Positions 17,608-25,881 of a stretch of DNA of 64,000 nt are shown piece after piece. Every line of letters begins with the position of its first letter. Positions within the stretch are counted from its first letter, which is position 1. Made by a program: the position numbers and the translations under genes. This stretch comes from Candidatus Manganitrophus noduliformans (GTDB lineage Bacteria > Nitrospirota > Nitrospiria > SBBL01 > Manganitrophaceae): positions 558,001 to 622,000 of the forward strand of contig NZ_VTOW01000003.1 in assembly GCF_012184425.1 (NCBI RefSeq), in the 5' to 3' direction. Under the pieces are notes generated by a model that searched no databases, was not told the DNA's origin, and saw only the letters and a program-made list of their open reading frames with translations.

Positions 17608-18729
17608 TCAATCTCCTCCCAGGGTACTAAAGGTCCCGTTTCGTTGACTGTCGCCGGAAGTATATGATGTCTCGGGTACGTTGCTTGCCTCACACGGTCC
17701 GCCAGGGGCATGCGATCCTTGACAGTATGTAAATGATCCGGATGTCAACTCATCGAACCCTTCCAGTGCAACGCCGGAGAAATCAGGATCGGTGATTTGT
17801 TGTGTCCATGCAATCGTTGGAGAGGTAAATTTTAAATCACCCTTGGCTTGTACGGACCATGCGGCCACATTGTTGACAACCACTTGGTCCCCTGCGCCGG
17901 GAGCGTCGAAAGATCCTGTGCCCAGGTCATTGAACACACCGGTCACTTGTTCCACCGTCTGACTGCTGTTGACGCAGGTCCACCCGGCAGGAGCCGTGCA
18001 GGGGACGAGTGTTTTCGGGGAAGTGGCTCCACCGGGAACCGCTTCGAAACTAATAATGCTATCAAAGCCGACATGGATTAGCTGGAAAGGGAAGAAATCT
18101 CCCTGCGTCGTGAAATTATTGTAAAGATAGCCGGCCGTGTTATTTGAGGGACAGTCGATCTGGGCGTGTGGAGGAGGATTGCTGAAACTGCTCGGGCTGC
18201 TTGACGCCGTGATTTCTACGTCTGGATCGGGACCTGTATCGAAGCAAGGCCCCGTGCTTGGCGGGATATCTTTTTGTGTCGCCGTGTTAAATTTTGCAAG
18301 GCCCAGGCTGATATTATTTAGACCCTGGCATTCATGTCCGATCGGACCACCCATCTCGCTACAGATGGTGCTGGTCTTATCAAGCAATTGGCCGAACGGA
18401 TTTCCTGTGATCTCTCCAGGACCGAGAACAACGAAAAGCTCGAGGGCGCTATCGATTGCAGCGGTCCCCCCTATCTCTCCTGGGAAGCTGTGTGTCAGGA
18501 GTTTCGAGGGATCAAAACCAGGTGCGAGGCGATCAGTGGGAGTGGTCCGCATCTGGGTGCAGCGGGTCTGGGTCACACTATCGGGTTTTGTAAGGGAGCC
18601 GATCAGATTACAGACACCCTCTGCCTTTTCAGGTAAAAGCAGGAAAACCCCAAGTAACGCTAGAAGGAGGTTCCCAACATAAGAATAATGACCCTTGATT
18701 GCAGACGTTTTTGTTAGATCATTTCGCAC
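17608..18729 (-). CDS. Secreted paralogue 6 of six, first gene of the run
   Basis: 373 residues from a GTG at 18729, with AGGAG 5 nt upstream partly buried in a hairpin (18733-18753). Signal peptide core NLLLALLGVFLLLPEKAEG. Motifs match paralogue 5 most closely: APGFDPSK, LGPGEITGNPFGQ, NISLGLAKFNTATQ, SQTVEQVTGVFNDLGTGS, PGAGDQVVVNNVAAW, WTQQITDPDFSG, GSFTYC and YTSGDSQRNG. The moaA stop lies 63 nt upstream with no convincing promoter between, so the run may be read partly from the moaA promoter. Function unknown. Confidence 0.78.
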   Translation of the reverse strand: MRNDLTKTSAIKGHYSYVGNLLLALLGVFLLLPEKAEGVCNLIGSLTKPDSVTQTRCTQMRTTPTDRLAPGFDPSKLLTHSFPGEIGGTAAIDSALELFVVLGPGEITGNPFGQLLDKTSTICSEMGGPIGHECQGLNNISLGLAKFNTATQKDIPPSTGPCFDTGPDPDVEITASSSPSSFSNPPPHAQIDCPSNNTAGYLYNNFTTQGDFFPFQLIHVGFDSIISFEAVPGGATSPKTLVPCTAPAGWTCVNSSQTVEQVTGVFNDLGTGSFDAPGAGDQVVVNNVAAWSVQAKGDLKFTSPTIAWTQQITDPDFSGVALEGFDELTSGSFTYCQGSHAPGGPCEASNVPETSYTSGDSQRNGTFSTLGGD

Positions 18730-18732
18730 GCT

Positions 18733-18753
18733 TTCTCCTAAATTGCAGGAGAA
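18733..18753 (-). promoter_or_regulatory. Hairpin sequestering the ribosome-binding site of paralogue 6
   Basis: A perfect 7-bp inverted repeat, TTCTCCT with AGGAGAA and a 7-nt loop, places the AGGAG Shine-Dalgarno of the GTG-started gene at 18729 inside a stem. It would hold down translation of the first gene of the six-paralogue run unless melted by coupling, temperature or a binding factor. Sequence observation firm; function inferred. Confidence 0.5.
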
Positions 18754-18792
18754 TGCTTCCGAAAATTAACTAACGAAGCAACTGGGACGGAA

Positions 18793-19788
18793 TCAGCCGC
18801 CTAAGTTGACCATCGTGGTCAGTTTTTTCTCTTCCGGAAGCATGTCCAGCTCATGATACTCTGGCTTTACATAGAGGACCTGGTCGAGGAGTCCTTCTAT
18901 TTCTTCATCGCTGCAACCGTTTCGAAGAGCATCACGAAAATCGACGGCAATTTCAGAAAAGAGACAGGGCCGAATTTTCCCATCTGCTGTCAATCGAACG
19001 CGATTGCAGGTATCGCAGAAGTCATGGCTCACGGCATGGATAAAGCCGACCACGCCCGGAGCGCCGGGAATCCTAAAATTCTCAGCTGGCCCATTGTCAT
19101 TTTCATTGGAACCGCCAACAGGAACCAATTTTCCGAATTGTGTTTCAACTTCATCAACCACTGCAGAAAACGGCTTGTACGTTTTTACCCAAGTGTCCCA
19201 ATTTGCGCAAGGCATATATTCGATGAAACGAATGTGGTAAGGTTTTCGCAACGTGAGTCGAACAAAATCCATGACTTCGTGGTCATTCACCCCCTGCTGA
19301 AGAACACAGTTGATTTTAATCGGCTCGAACCCGACGCGCTCCGCCTCTTCGATCCCTTCCCAGACTTTCGGGAAGATGTCTCTGCGAACGACCTGAGCAA
19401 AGGTTTTTGGGTTAAGCGAATCAAGACTGATGTTAATTCTTCTTAATCCTGCTTTATATAAGTCGGCTGAAAGTTCCTTAAGGAAGACTCCATTCGTGGT
19501 TAACGCCAATTCTTTTAACCCCGGAACACGACTTAACTGTTCTACAAATCCAACGACGCCCTTTCTCACAAGCGGCTCACCTCCGGTGATACGCACCTTC
19601 CGAAGTCCCCTTTTTGCAGCGACGGTGATAATTCGTGTGAGTTCATCATAAGTCAGTATTTCGTCTGTCGGAGTCCATTCCAGCCCCTCCTCCGGCATAC
19701 AGTAAACACACCTAAGGTTGCAGCGATCGGTGATGGAAACTCGCATGTAAGAAACCGTCCTCTTATAGCTGTCAACAAGGGGATTCAT
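18793..19788 (-). CDS. moaA: GTP 3',8-cyclase (molybdenum cofactor biosynthesis)
   Basis: 331 residues. The radical-SAM cluster motif is CNLRCVYC near residue 23, followed by RITGGEPLVRKG (SAM binding) and TTNG. The second 4Fe-4S cluster motif is CDTCNRVRLTADGKIRPCL, and the protein ends in the functionally important Gly-Gly. MoaA converts GTP to the 3',8-cyclo intermediate that MoaC turns into cyclic pyranopterin monophosphate; moaC is 9 kb upstream on the same strand at the head of another operon. It has its own promoter (19848-19875) and an AAGGAGGT ribosome-binding site. All key cysteines are present. Confidence 0.97.
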   Translation of the reverse strand: MNPLVDSYKRTVSYMRVSITDRCNLRCVYCMPEEGLEWTPTDEILTYDELTRIITVAAKRGLRKVRITGGEPLVRKGVVGFVEQLSRVPGLKELALTTNGVFLKELSADLYKAGLRRINISLDSLNPKTFAQVVRRDIFPKVWEGIEEAERVGFEPIKINCVLQQGVNDHEVMDFVRLTLRKPYHIRFIEYMPCANWDTWVKTYKPFSAVVDEVETQFGKLVPVGGSNENDNGPAENFRIPGAPGVVGFIHAVSHDFCDTCNRVRLTADGKIRPCLFSEIAVDFRDALRNGCSDEEIEGLLDQVLYVKPEYHELDMLPEEKKLTTMVNLGG

Positions 19789-19847
19789 CAGACCTCCTTA
19801 AATATATAAAGTTTGGTGGGAATTATGTACACGCAACTCGGGTCAAG

Positions 19848-19875
19848 TTTATAGAGAATGGGGATCACGTGTCAA
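19848..19875 (-). promoter_or_regulatory. Sigma-70 promoter of moaA
   Basis: On the minus strand a perfect TTGACA (19875-19870), a 16-nt spacer and TATAAA (19853-19848). The predicted start site is about 55 nt before the moaA ATG, leaving a short leader that is too small for a molybdenum-cofactor riboswitch. Confidence 0.75.
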
Positions 19876-20174
19876 CAGAAAAAGTACAACACTTTTGTCT
19901 GAAGAAGGCATTTCCCACCATAACATATTCACCTGTTTACTTATAACAAAGACGGTTTATTGACTATTATTTTGCTCTCTGCACTTTGAATATCCGTAAC
20001 CATTCATAGGCTAACTTTATCATTAGCGATCAAAAAAAACCGGGTTTGAAGATCGATCTTGATTTATTTCCCGATTTCTTACCCTCAACCTGAACTTAAT
20101 ATACCATATAAGAGTAGTATGTCAATGTTTTCGACTAAGAATTTTAGGCCATATTACAGTGTTGTCGGAAGGTT
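19876..20174. other. AT-rich intergenic region without a gene
   Basis: About 300 nt between the moaA promoter and the stop of the outer-membrane protein gene. It is clearly more AT-rich than the surroundings. I see no open frame with a ribosome-binding site and no U-tailed hairpin. It marks the end of the moaC-led operon; no terminator was identified there. Confidence 0.5.
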
Positions 20175-21173
20175 TTAGAAGTAGAATCGAAGCATGCCGG
20201 TAACTTGAAAACCGTTTAGCTCCAATTCGAGCGGTCGACCCGCTGGATTCCCTCTACCATGCTGAGAACAGGTATCCGGATCGATGTTCCCGCCTTCAGT
20301 GGTTGCCGGAGGATCACAAAAATCGCTGATGTTTTGGGTTTCAATGCGAGCCCAGCGTAACGTTTCTCCGTTTTCGGGGACAGGTGGAACATTCTGCAGG
20401 TTGGTTGTTTCGGGTGGCGGGGGAGGAATGTCGAAGAAACTTGAACGGAAATGTTTCTTTACTTTAACTTTCGCGCTGCTTCCAATGACATAATTCGCGT
20501 TCACGCCGAAAGAAAGCCACGACGTAATAAAGTATTCCCCCCCGATGCCGATCCTTGAAGTAAATGCAATCCCCTCCGCCTCGGTGGAACTGACCGATGC
20601 GAAATTAAGATCGGGGCTATTCACCCGTACGACAGAATCGATCATCAGATTGGCGATCGAGATTCCGATCAATCCGACATTGATGAAAAAGCGCCCATGA
20701 TCGGGGTCTTGATAGAGGTTATATTTCCAGCCAAGCCAGATCTGAGTGACGGAAAGATTATAGGCGGCTGTTCTAGGCGCCGAAACGGGAGGAAGATCCT
20801 GCCGAAGAAAAGTAGTAATGACATCTTCCGCCGTCGATTCACCCTGCCAGAGCGAGAGGGTTGCGACCAATGAAAACTTGTCGGTCGCTTCCCACTGAAT
20901 CTCTGCGCCGTAGTTGGTTTTTCCGGTTATTTCAGGGGCGACGATGTTTCGAACTTCGGCGGGTAGAAGTCTGTTGCGGGGAAGGAGATAGTTAGGATCT
21001 TGAAGAATTGCAAGATGAGGATCGCCGAGGATTTTATTTAAGGATTTAAGAGAAGGTTGATAAACGCCAGTTGTATAGGCGATGCTTAAACGGGATTCTT
21101 GGCCGAAGCTGGGATGCGGAGGAAGAGTGAGGCTTGCTGCGATGATGAGAATCCAAAACCATCTGCCTTTCAC
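20175..21173 (-). CDS. Outer-membrane beta-barrel protein, unknown substrate
   Basis: 332 residues from a GTG start (GGAG 9 nt upstream), with a signal peptide MKGRWFWILIIAASLTL to SFGQ. The mature part shows alternating amphipathic strands (NYGAEIQWEATDKFSLVATL, GIGGEYFITSWLSFGVNANY) and ends in VTGMLRFYF, with the C-terminal Phe typical of barrels inserted by BamA. A proline-rich loop (DIPPPPPETT) and a Cys-containing loop near the C-terminus are probably extracellular. It is the last gene of the moaC-led operon, 40 nt after the RND exporter, and may be its outer-membrane outlet or a lipid-handling barrel (inference). No named family recognised. Confidence 0.75.
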   Translation of the reverse strand: MKGRWFWILIIAASLTLPPHPSFGQESRLSIAYTTGVYQPSLKSLNKILGDPHLAILQDPNYLLPRNRLLPAEVRNIVAPEITGKTNYGAEIQWEATDKFSLVATLSLWQGESTAEDVITTFLRQDLPPVSAPRTAAYNLSVTQIWLGWKYNLYQDPDHGRFFINVGLIGISIANLMIDSVVRVNSPDLNFASVSSTEAEGIAFTSRIGIGGEYFITSWLSFGVNANYVIGSSAKVKVKKHFRSSFFDIPPPPPETTNLQNVPPVPENGETLRWARIETQNISDFCDPPATTEGGNIDPDTCSQHGRGNPAGRPLELELNGFQVTGMLRFYF

Positions 21174-21213
21174 TCTACACGTCTCCCAAAATAAAGGAGC
21201 CGAATCGGTTTTT

Positions 21214-23775
21214 TTACTTGACGGTCGGTTTTAGCGCGAGCGGCACCTCCTGACCGTCGAAAACAAATTTCGGCTTAAAAATGATGACCAAAGCAGGAAG
21301 GATGGTCAGTGCGCCAAGGCTGCTGGTCAACATTGCCAGAGGCACCAAAATTCCTTCCATATGAAGGTAAAACCCGGTAAAAGCAAGAAGCCCATATCCG
21401 GCTGATACCGCGATGGCAACAAAAATAATCGCCTTCCCGGATGTTTGCAAAGTGGTCCGGATCGCCTCTTCGATGTTTTTGCTTTTCTTAAACTCCTCCC
21501 TGAGGCGAAAAATGAGATAAATTTCATAATCCGCGCCGATACCGACCGCCATGGCGGTAATCGCCGCGGTCCCAATCCCGAGTGTGATCCCACTGAGTCC
21601 CATTATACCAAAATTAATTAATACCGAGAGGGCGAGCGGAATAATAACAAAGAAGCCGCCTAAGAGCGATCGTCGTACCAGCGCGGTCATTAAAAAAGTA
21701 ATCGCGGCTATTTGGATGATATTCAAGGCCTTTCCTCGGATCATCTCTTCGTTGAGGGCGACCACAACGGGAGAGCTTCCTGCCACCCCTAAAGAGACTT
21801 GATGAGGGGTAAAATCAGCGTCACCCGCCTGTTCGACGATCTGAATCAACTCTTCCGCCAAACGGGTATCGTCGCTTTTCAGAAAAACCCAGATCACCGC
21901 TTCTTCCTGTTGCGGGCGCATCAATCGGGAAAAATCGGCCGGATTTCCCGAGACGGAATAAAGAAATAGGAATTGAGCGATCTGATCTTGTGCATCCGGG
22001 ACTTTATTAAAGGCCGGATCGCCGCCGTTTAACGTTTGGTTCATCTGTTTCAGGTAGTCGACATACGATTCGGTTTTCCCCACCTCCGGCAAGCTTTCCA
22101 GACGGCGCTGGAGTCGGTCCACGGCCTGGGCCACGTTTGGGTTCTTGAGGGCATTTTCTTTTTGCGCTTCTAGAAGAATATAGAAGGTCGAGGTTCCCGC
22201 GAATTTTTCGTTAAGGGCTCGCTCATCTTGTCGAAGGAGGGTCGATTCGAAAAATTGAGAACGGTTGCTGTTGCTCACCTGAACCCGGAGCGTTCCGATC
22301 ACCGAAATGACAAAAAAGAGGGCCGCGCCGGTCAGGATGATCGTCCGTCCGCTTCCGGTCACTTGCGAAGCAAGACTGCTCAAAAACCGATCGAGTAGAT
22401 CGGGTCCTCTGGCGACCCGCTTTTTATGGGACGGACGGAGCACGGAACGAATGGCCGGGATAAAAGTCAATTCTAAAACGAGGGCGCTCAAAATGCCGAA
22501 AGCAGTGAACAACCCAAACGATTGGAATGTCTTTAGCTTGAACGTAATCAACGATGCAAAGCTGGCCGAGGCGATCACGCCGGCGGTCACCATCGCCAAT
22601 CCAACCTGCGTCGTCGATTCGATCACCGCCTGTTTCGAATCGCCGAGCCGTTCATATTCCTCATAGTAACGCTTTAAGATTTGGACCGAATGGCCCGCCG
22701 CAATCGCTAAAATAAGGATCGGGGTCATCGCATTCCACGGGTCGAGGGGGGTGCGGGTCAGGCCCATCATCCCCATTGCCCAGGCAACCGCCAGCAAAGA
22801 AGTGACGAGTGGAATAAACAAACCCTGCCAGGTTCGAAAGGCGATATAGTGAAGAATGCCGATGATCAAAATGGCGATCGGAAAGAGAACCGCGAGCATC
22901 CTGAAAGAATCGGCCTCGAAATAGGAGAGAACAATCGGCATCCCGCCGAGATAGATCTGGTGGTCGGCATCGCTGTATTTTGCGGTAATGTCCTGAAGTT
23001 GGCAATGGATTAATGAGTCGGCCAGCCACTTTCCCGGCTCACTCTTCTGCCATGCGCCGCAGGCTGAATTTGATTCACTCCCCTGCCACTTCTTCCACCC
23101 TTCTTCTTTCTCTGCTGTTTGCTGGGGAGCGGCTTGCGATCGCTTCGGCTCTCCTGTCGAGACGGTCCCTTCCCCTTTTTGCCATTGCTGCCAGTTTTCT
23201 CCTCCGGACGCTGCCCCTGCGGCGCCTCCCTCCCCTTCCCACTCTCCAGGGACGATGGGGCCAAAGTCGACGATCACCGCAGCGGCCGTCCCATCTTTCG
23301 AGACCAGGCTGTTGAGGAAAAGATCGTTTGAGTAAACCCTTTTCTTTAGCTCGGAAAGACCCTCCGGTGTCGTCGGGACCTCTCCATTCATGAGTTGAGT
23401 GATCTCAATCTGATCTTCGGTTCCGACCACATATTTGATTTTTCGGTCTGCAACGCTGACGACATTCTCTTCCTTAATCCCGGCGATCTTCTTTACATCG
23501 TCCGTGATTCCCTTCACCTTCGAGAGGGTCGCCGTATTAAAGATATCCCCCTTCTTGTTATGGATACCGATCACCACCACCCGGCTGCCGCCGAACGCCT
23601 CTTCAATCTTATTATTCAGCTGAACGTAAGGGTGATTCTGAGGAAGGATCGATTTTGGATCGAACATCATCTGAAGGTTTCGAAATTGAGTGAAGAAGAA
23701 AAGGGTAATGAGAAGAACGGAGAAAATGACCAGGTAAGGATGGCCGACGATTTTCTCAACATAGCGTTTCATCAT
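21214..23775 (-). CDS. RND/MMPL-family exporter with Trp-rich periplasmic insert
   Basis: 853 residues from the ATG at 23775 (AAGGA upstream; the frame opens 8 codons earlier). The architecture is the two-fold MMPL/HpnN-like one: TM1 (YLVIFSVLLITLFFF), a large periplasmic loop, five further helices, a second loop and six helices, including GIGTAAITAMAVGIGADYEI with the acidic GADYEI motif of proton-driven RND helices. The first loop has an unusual insert of about 75 residues (DNA 23026-23250), rich in Trp, Gly, Gln, Glu and Lys, with spaced WQQWQKGE, GWKKWQG and AWQKSEPGKW. Neighbouring LolA-like and outer-membrane genes suggest lipid or lipoprotein traffic across the envelope (inference). 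Confidence 0.85.
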   Translation of the reverse strand: MMKRYVEKIVGHPYLVIFSVLLITLFFFTQFRNLQMMFDPKSILPQNHPYVQLNNKIEEAFGGSRVVVIGIHNKKGDIFNTATLSKVKGITDDVKKIAGIKEENVVSVADRKIKYVVGTEDQIEITQLMNGEVPTTPEGLSELKKRVYSNDLFLNSLVSKDGTAAAVIVDFGPIVPGEWEGEGGAAGAASGGENWQQWQKGEGTVSTGEPKRSQAAPQQTAEKEEGWKKWQGSESNSACGAWQKSEPGKWLADSLIHCQLQDITAKYSDADHQIYLGGMPIVLSYFEADSFRMLAVLFPIAILIIGILHYIAFRTWQGLFIPLVTSLLAVAWAMGMMGLTRTPLDPWNAMTPILILAIAAGHSVQILKRYYEEYERLGDSKQAVIESTTQVGLAMVTAGVIASASFASLITFKLKTFQSFGLFTAFGILSALVLELTFIPAIRSVLRPSHKKRVARGPDLLDRFLSSLASQVTGSGRTIILTGAALFFVISVIGTLRVQVSNSNRSQFFESTLLRQDERALNEKFAGTSTFYILLEAQKENALKNPNVAQAVDRLQRRLESLPEVGKTESYVDYLKQMNQTLNGGDPAFNKVPDAQDQIAQFLFLYSVSGNPADFSRLMRPQQEEAVIWVFLKSDDTRLAEELIQIVEQAGDADFTPHQVSLGVAGSSPVVVALNEEMIRGKALNIIQIAAITFLMTALVRRSLLGGFFVIIPLALSVLINFGIMGLSGITLGIGTAAITAMAVGIGADYEIYLIFRLREEFKKSKNIEEAIRTTLQTSGKAIIFVAIAVSAGYGLLAFTGFYLHMEGILVPLAMLTSSLGALTILPALVIIFKPKFVFDGQEVPLALKPTVK

Positions 23776-23897
23776 TTTCGTATCCTTTGGTTTGATCATG
23801 TCAGCCTGCCTAAATCACCTAAACACAAGAGAATCAAGGCAGAGGATATCGGTGCAGAAGATCACATCCTGAAGATAAAAGCCCTGGAGAGAGTGAA

Positions 23898-23936
23898 CCT
23901 CCCGGCGTGCGGTGATTTTTTAACCGCGCCGGGAGG
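23898..23936. repeat. Long stable hairpin between LolA-like and RND genes
   Basis: A roughly 14-bp stem with a small bulge (CCTCCCGGCG with CGCCGGGAGG, inner GCGGT with ACCGC) and an 8-nt loop. It lies in the 189-nt gap inside the operon. No U-run follows on the minus strand, so it is not a standard intrinsic terminator; an mRNA-stability or processing element is more likely. An 11-bp direct repeat AGAGTGAACCT flanks it at 23890-23900 and 23955-23965. Confidence 0.55.
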
Positions 23937-23964
23937 CTCTTCATAATGAAGGACAGAGTGAACC

Positions 23965-24789
23965 TTATTTCCGTATGCCGGTCTTTAGTGTACGTTCGGT
24001 AAAATCTTCATCCTCAAGTCCCCCATTGACCTTGAGATCACTGACCTCAAAGATGGTTCGATGGCCGTTCTGAACGTTGGTCACTTCCGTTTTTTTCCAA
24101 ACACTAAAGTTGTCGAGCGACTGCCATTCGATCGTTTGTCTTTTGAGGAGTTTTGAATTGCGATCGTAGTAGTCTATTTTCAAGACCGTCCAGTTGTCCT
24201 TAGAGATCCAGGAGATCTTTTTGCTGTAAATGCTCGTTTTCTCCTTCGGAACGCTCTCGACGACGTAGGTCTGGGTGCCGAGATAACCCTCTTCCCGCAA
24301 TAGCTTATGCTCGTCTTCGTCGAGCCGGCGCTGTCCCATGTCCCCGAAGGTCAAGTCGGACCCGAGGAAGGCGTCATTCTGATCTTGCGCGGAGATCCGC
24401 CGGACCATCCGTAGGGCCGGCAGATAAAGCCAGAGATCGTCGGTCTTGTTCTCCTGGGAGTAATCCCAGATGAGGAAAGAGATTCCGCGCGAGTCGGGAG
24501 GAAAATCGGTCACCAGGAGCATCTTGCTGTCCAAACCTTCCTTTGCCCGATAGTTCTTCCAATAGCGGCTGGCCTCAATCTTTTTCTTGGTTCCGTCTTT
24601 CTCGATCAGGTGAAGGATCACCTTGTTCTTTTGGTCTCCGATTTGGTAAATCAATTCTCTCGATTTCTTGATGATCTCGGTTCCGTCCAAGGCATTGGAA
24701 GAAGCGGGCGCCTCTTCCGCAGAGGCGACGCGAAGGCCCCCCAGGATGATGTAAAGGGACAATACAATATAGATTGTTTTTCGAATCAT
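23965..24789 (-). CDS. LolA-like outer-membrane lipoprotein-sorting protein
   Basis: 274 residues from the ATG at 24789 (AGGAG 7 nt upstream), with a signal peptide MIRKTIYIVLSLYIILGG to ASAEE. The mature protein fits the LolA-like family that accompanies MMPL exporters: KKIEASRYWKNYRAKEGLDS, FLIWDYSQENKTDDLWLYLP, VRRISAQDQNDAFLGSDLTF and KISWISKDNWTVLKIDYYDR, i.e. a half-open beta-barrel expected to carry a lipid in the periplasm. It lies directly between the methyltransferase and RND genes. The frame opens further upstream inside the methyltransferase gene, but that portion lacks a signal peptide. Cargo unknown. Confidence 0.85.
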   Translation of the reverse strand: MIRKTIYIVLSLYIILGGLRVASAEEAPASSNALDGTEIIKKSRELIYQIGDQKNKVILHLIEKDGTKKKIEASRYWKNYRAKEGLDSKMLLVTDFPPDSRGISFLIWDYSQENKTDDLWLYLPALRMVRRISAQDQNDAFLGSDLTFGDMGQRRLDEDEHKLLREEGYLGTQTYVVESVPKEKTSIYSKKISWISKDNWTVLKIDYYDRNSKLLKRQTIEWQSLDNFSVWKKTEVTNVQNGHRTIFEVSDLKVNGGLEDEDFTERTLKTGIRK

Positions 24790-24794
24790 AACCG

Positions 24795-25877
24795 TTACTC
24801 CTGGCGTGATGGTTTCTCTCCGACTAAAACGGTGAAGGGACTCGGGGAAGGAAGGGGAACCGGTTTGATCTTCCTGAATCCGACCCCCTTCATCCAATCG
24901 GCGAGTTCTTTCTCCGAGTAGGCCGCGCCTCCCGGCGTATGGACCAGCTGGTTGACCCCGATCAGCGCCGACAGCATCGGACCTGTCTTATCCCGATTAA
25001 GCATCTGATCTTGGATGAGGATCATCCCCTTTGGATCGAGCGCTTCATAGGCTTTTCGGAAGATCTCTTTGATCACTTGAGGGGACTCCTGATTGAACAT
25101 CGAGGAGAGGAGCAGGGCGTCGTATCCTTTTCCAAAAGAATCCTCAAGATAGTTGCCCGGTTTGAGGGTAACCCGGTCGAGCATCCCGAATGAGCCGACG
25201 ATTTCGCGCGTGACTTCCAACGTCTGCGGAAGATCGAAGACCGTCGCGGAAAGTTTCGGATTTCGCTCGCAGAACTTCATGCAGAAGGTGCCGGGCCCTC
25301 CGGCGATGTCGATCAACTGGCGTCTTCCCGAAAAATCGATCTTGCGCGCCAGCAGCTCCCCTTGGGCGATGGCGCGGTAGTGCATTCCATAGATATAGCT
25401 CCGGAGCGCTTCCGGGCCCTGGTCGTGCGGTTTGTCGACCACCGGCTTGCCGGTCCGGACGGCCTGATCAAGATCGCCCCAGGCGCCGTACCAGCTGTCG
25501 AACATCGAAACGATCCCCCCCTGGTATCGGGGGCTTCCGCTGACCAGGAAGGTTTTCGCGAAAGGGGTGTTTCGGTACTTCTCCTTTTTCCGGTCGAGCA
25601 GGCCCATCGACGTCGCCGCGATGAGGAGGATGTCCAATCCGCGTGGATCGGCCGGTATCTCGGCCGCCAATTCCGACGCCGACGCCGACCGATCCTTCAG
25701 CCGGGTGAAGATGTTCAATCGCTGGGCGGTGTGGAGGATCTTCGACTGCCAGTAGGCCGAGCTGATGCTCATCACCTTCATCGGGTCGAAGGTTTCTTTA
25801 CTCTTTTTGCGAGAAGGCGTTGCCTTACTCTTCTCCGTTTTTTTTCGGGTTATTTTTTTCTTCACGGTTTTCCTCAT
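24795..25877 (-). CDS. SAM-dependent O-methyltransferase (hydroxyindole/plant OMT type)
   Basis: 360 residues from the ATG at 25877, preceded by GGAG and starting 5 nt after the upstream stop. A Lys/Arg-rich tail of about 30 residues precedes a helical dimerisation domain (MKVMSISSAYWQSKILHTAQ, winged-helix-like ASELAAEIPADPRGLDILL). The SAM-binding motif I is QLIDIAGGPGTFCMKF, then VFDLPQTLE, and the later LSSMFNQESPQV. The family methylates hydroxyl groups of aromatic or polyketide-like molecules. Its place beside an ABC transporter and an RND/LolA system suggests that it modifies an exported lipid or pigment (inference). The basic tail is unusual. Confidence 0.85.
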   Translation of the reverse strand: MRKTVKKKITRKKTEKSKATPSRKKSKETFDPMKVMSISSAYWQSKILHTAQRLNIFTRLKDRSASASELAAEIPADPRGLDILLIAATSMGLLDRKKEKYRNTPFAKTFLVSGSPRYQGGIVSMFDSWYGAWGDLDQAVRTGKPVVDKPHDQGPEALRSYIYGMHYRAIAQGELLARKIDFSGRRQLIDIAGGPGTFCMKFCERNPKLSATVFDLPQTLEVTREIVGSFGMLDRVTLKPGNYLEDSFGKGYDALLLSSMFNQESPQVIKEIFRKAYEALDPKGMILIQDQMLNRDKTGPMLSALIGVNQLVHTPGGAAYSEKELADWMKGVGFRKIKPVPLPSPSPFTVLVGEKPSRQE

Positions 25878-25881
25878 CGAG

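Noticed and set aside
19788-19850. Molybdenum-cofactor riboswitch in front of moaA
   Set aside because: The promoter leaves a leader of about 55 nt, too short for that structure, and no matching core was seen.
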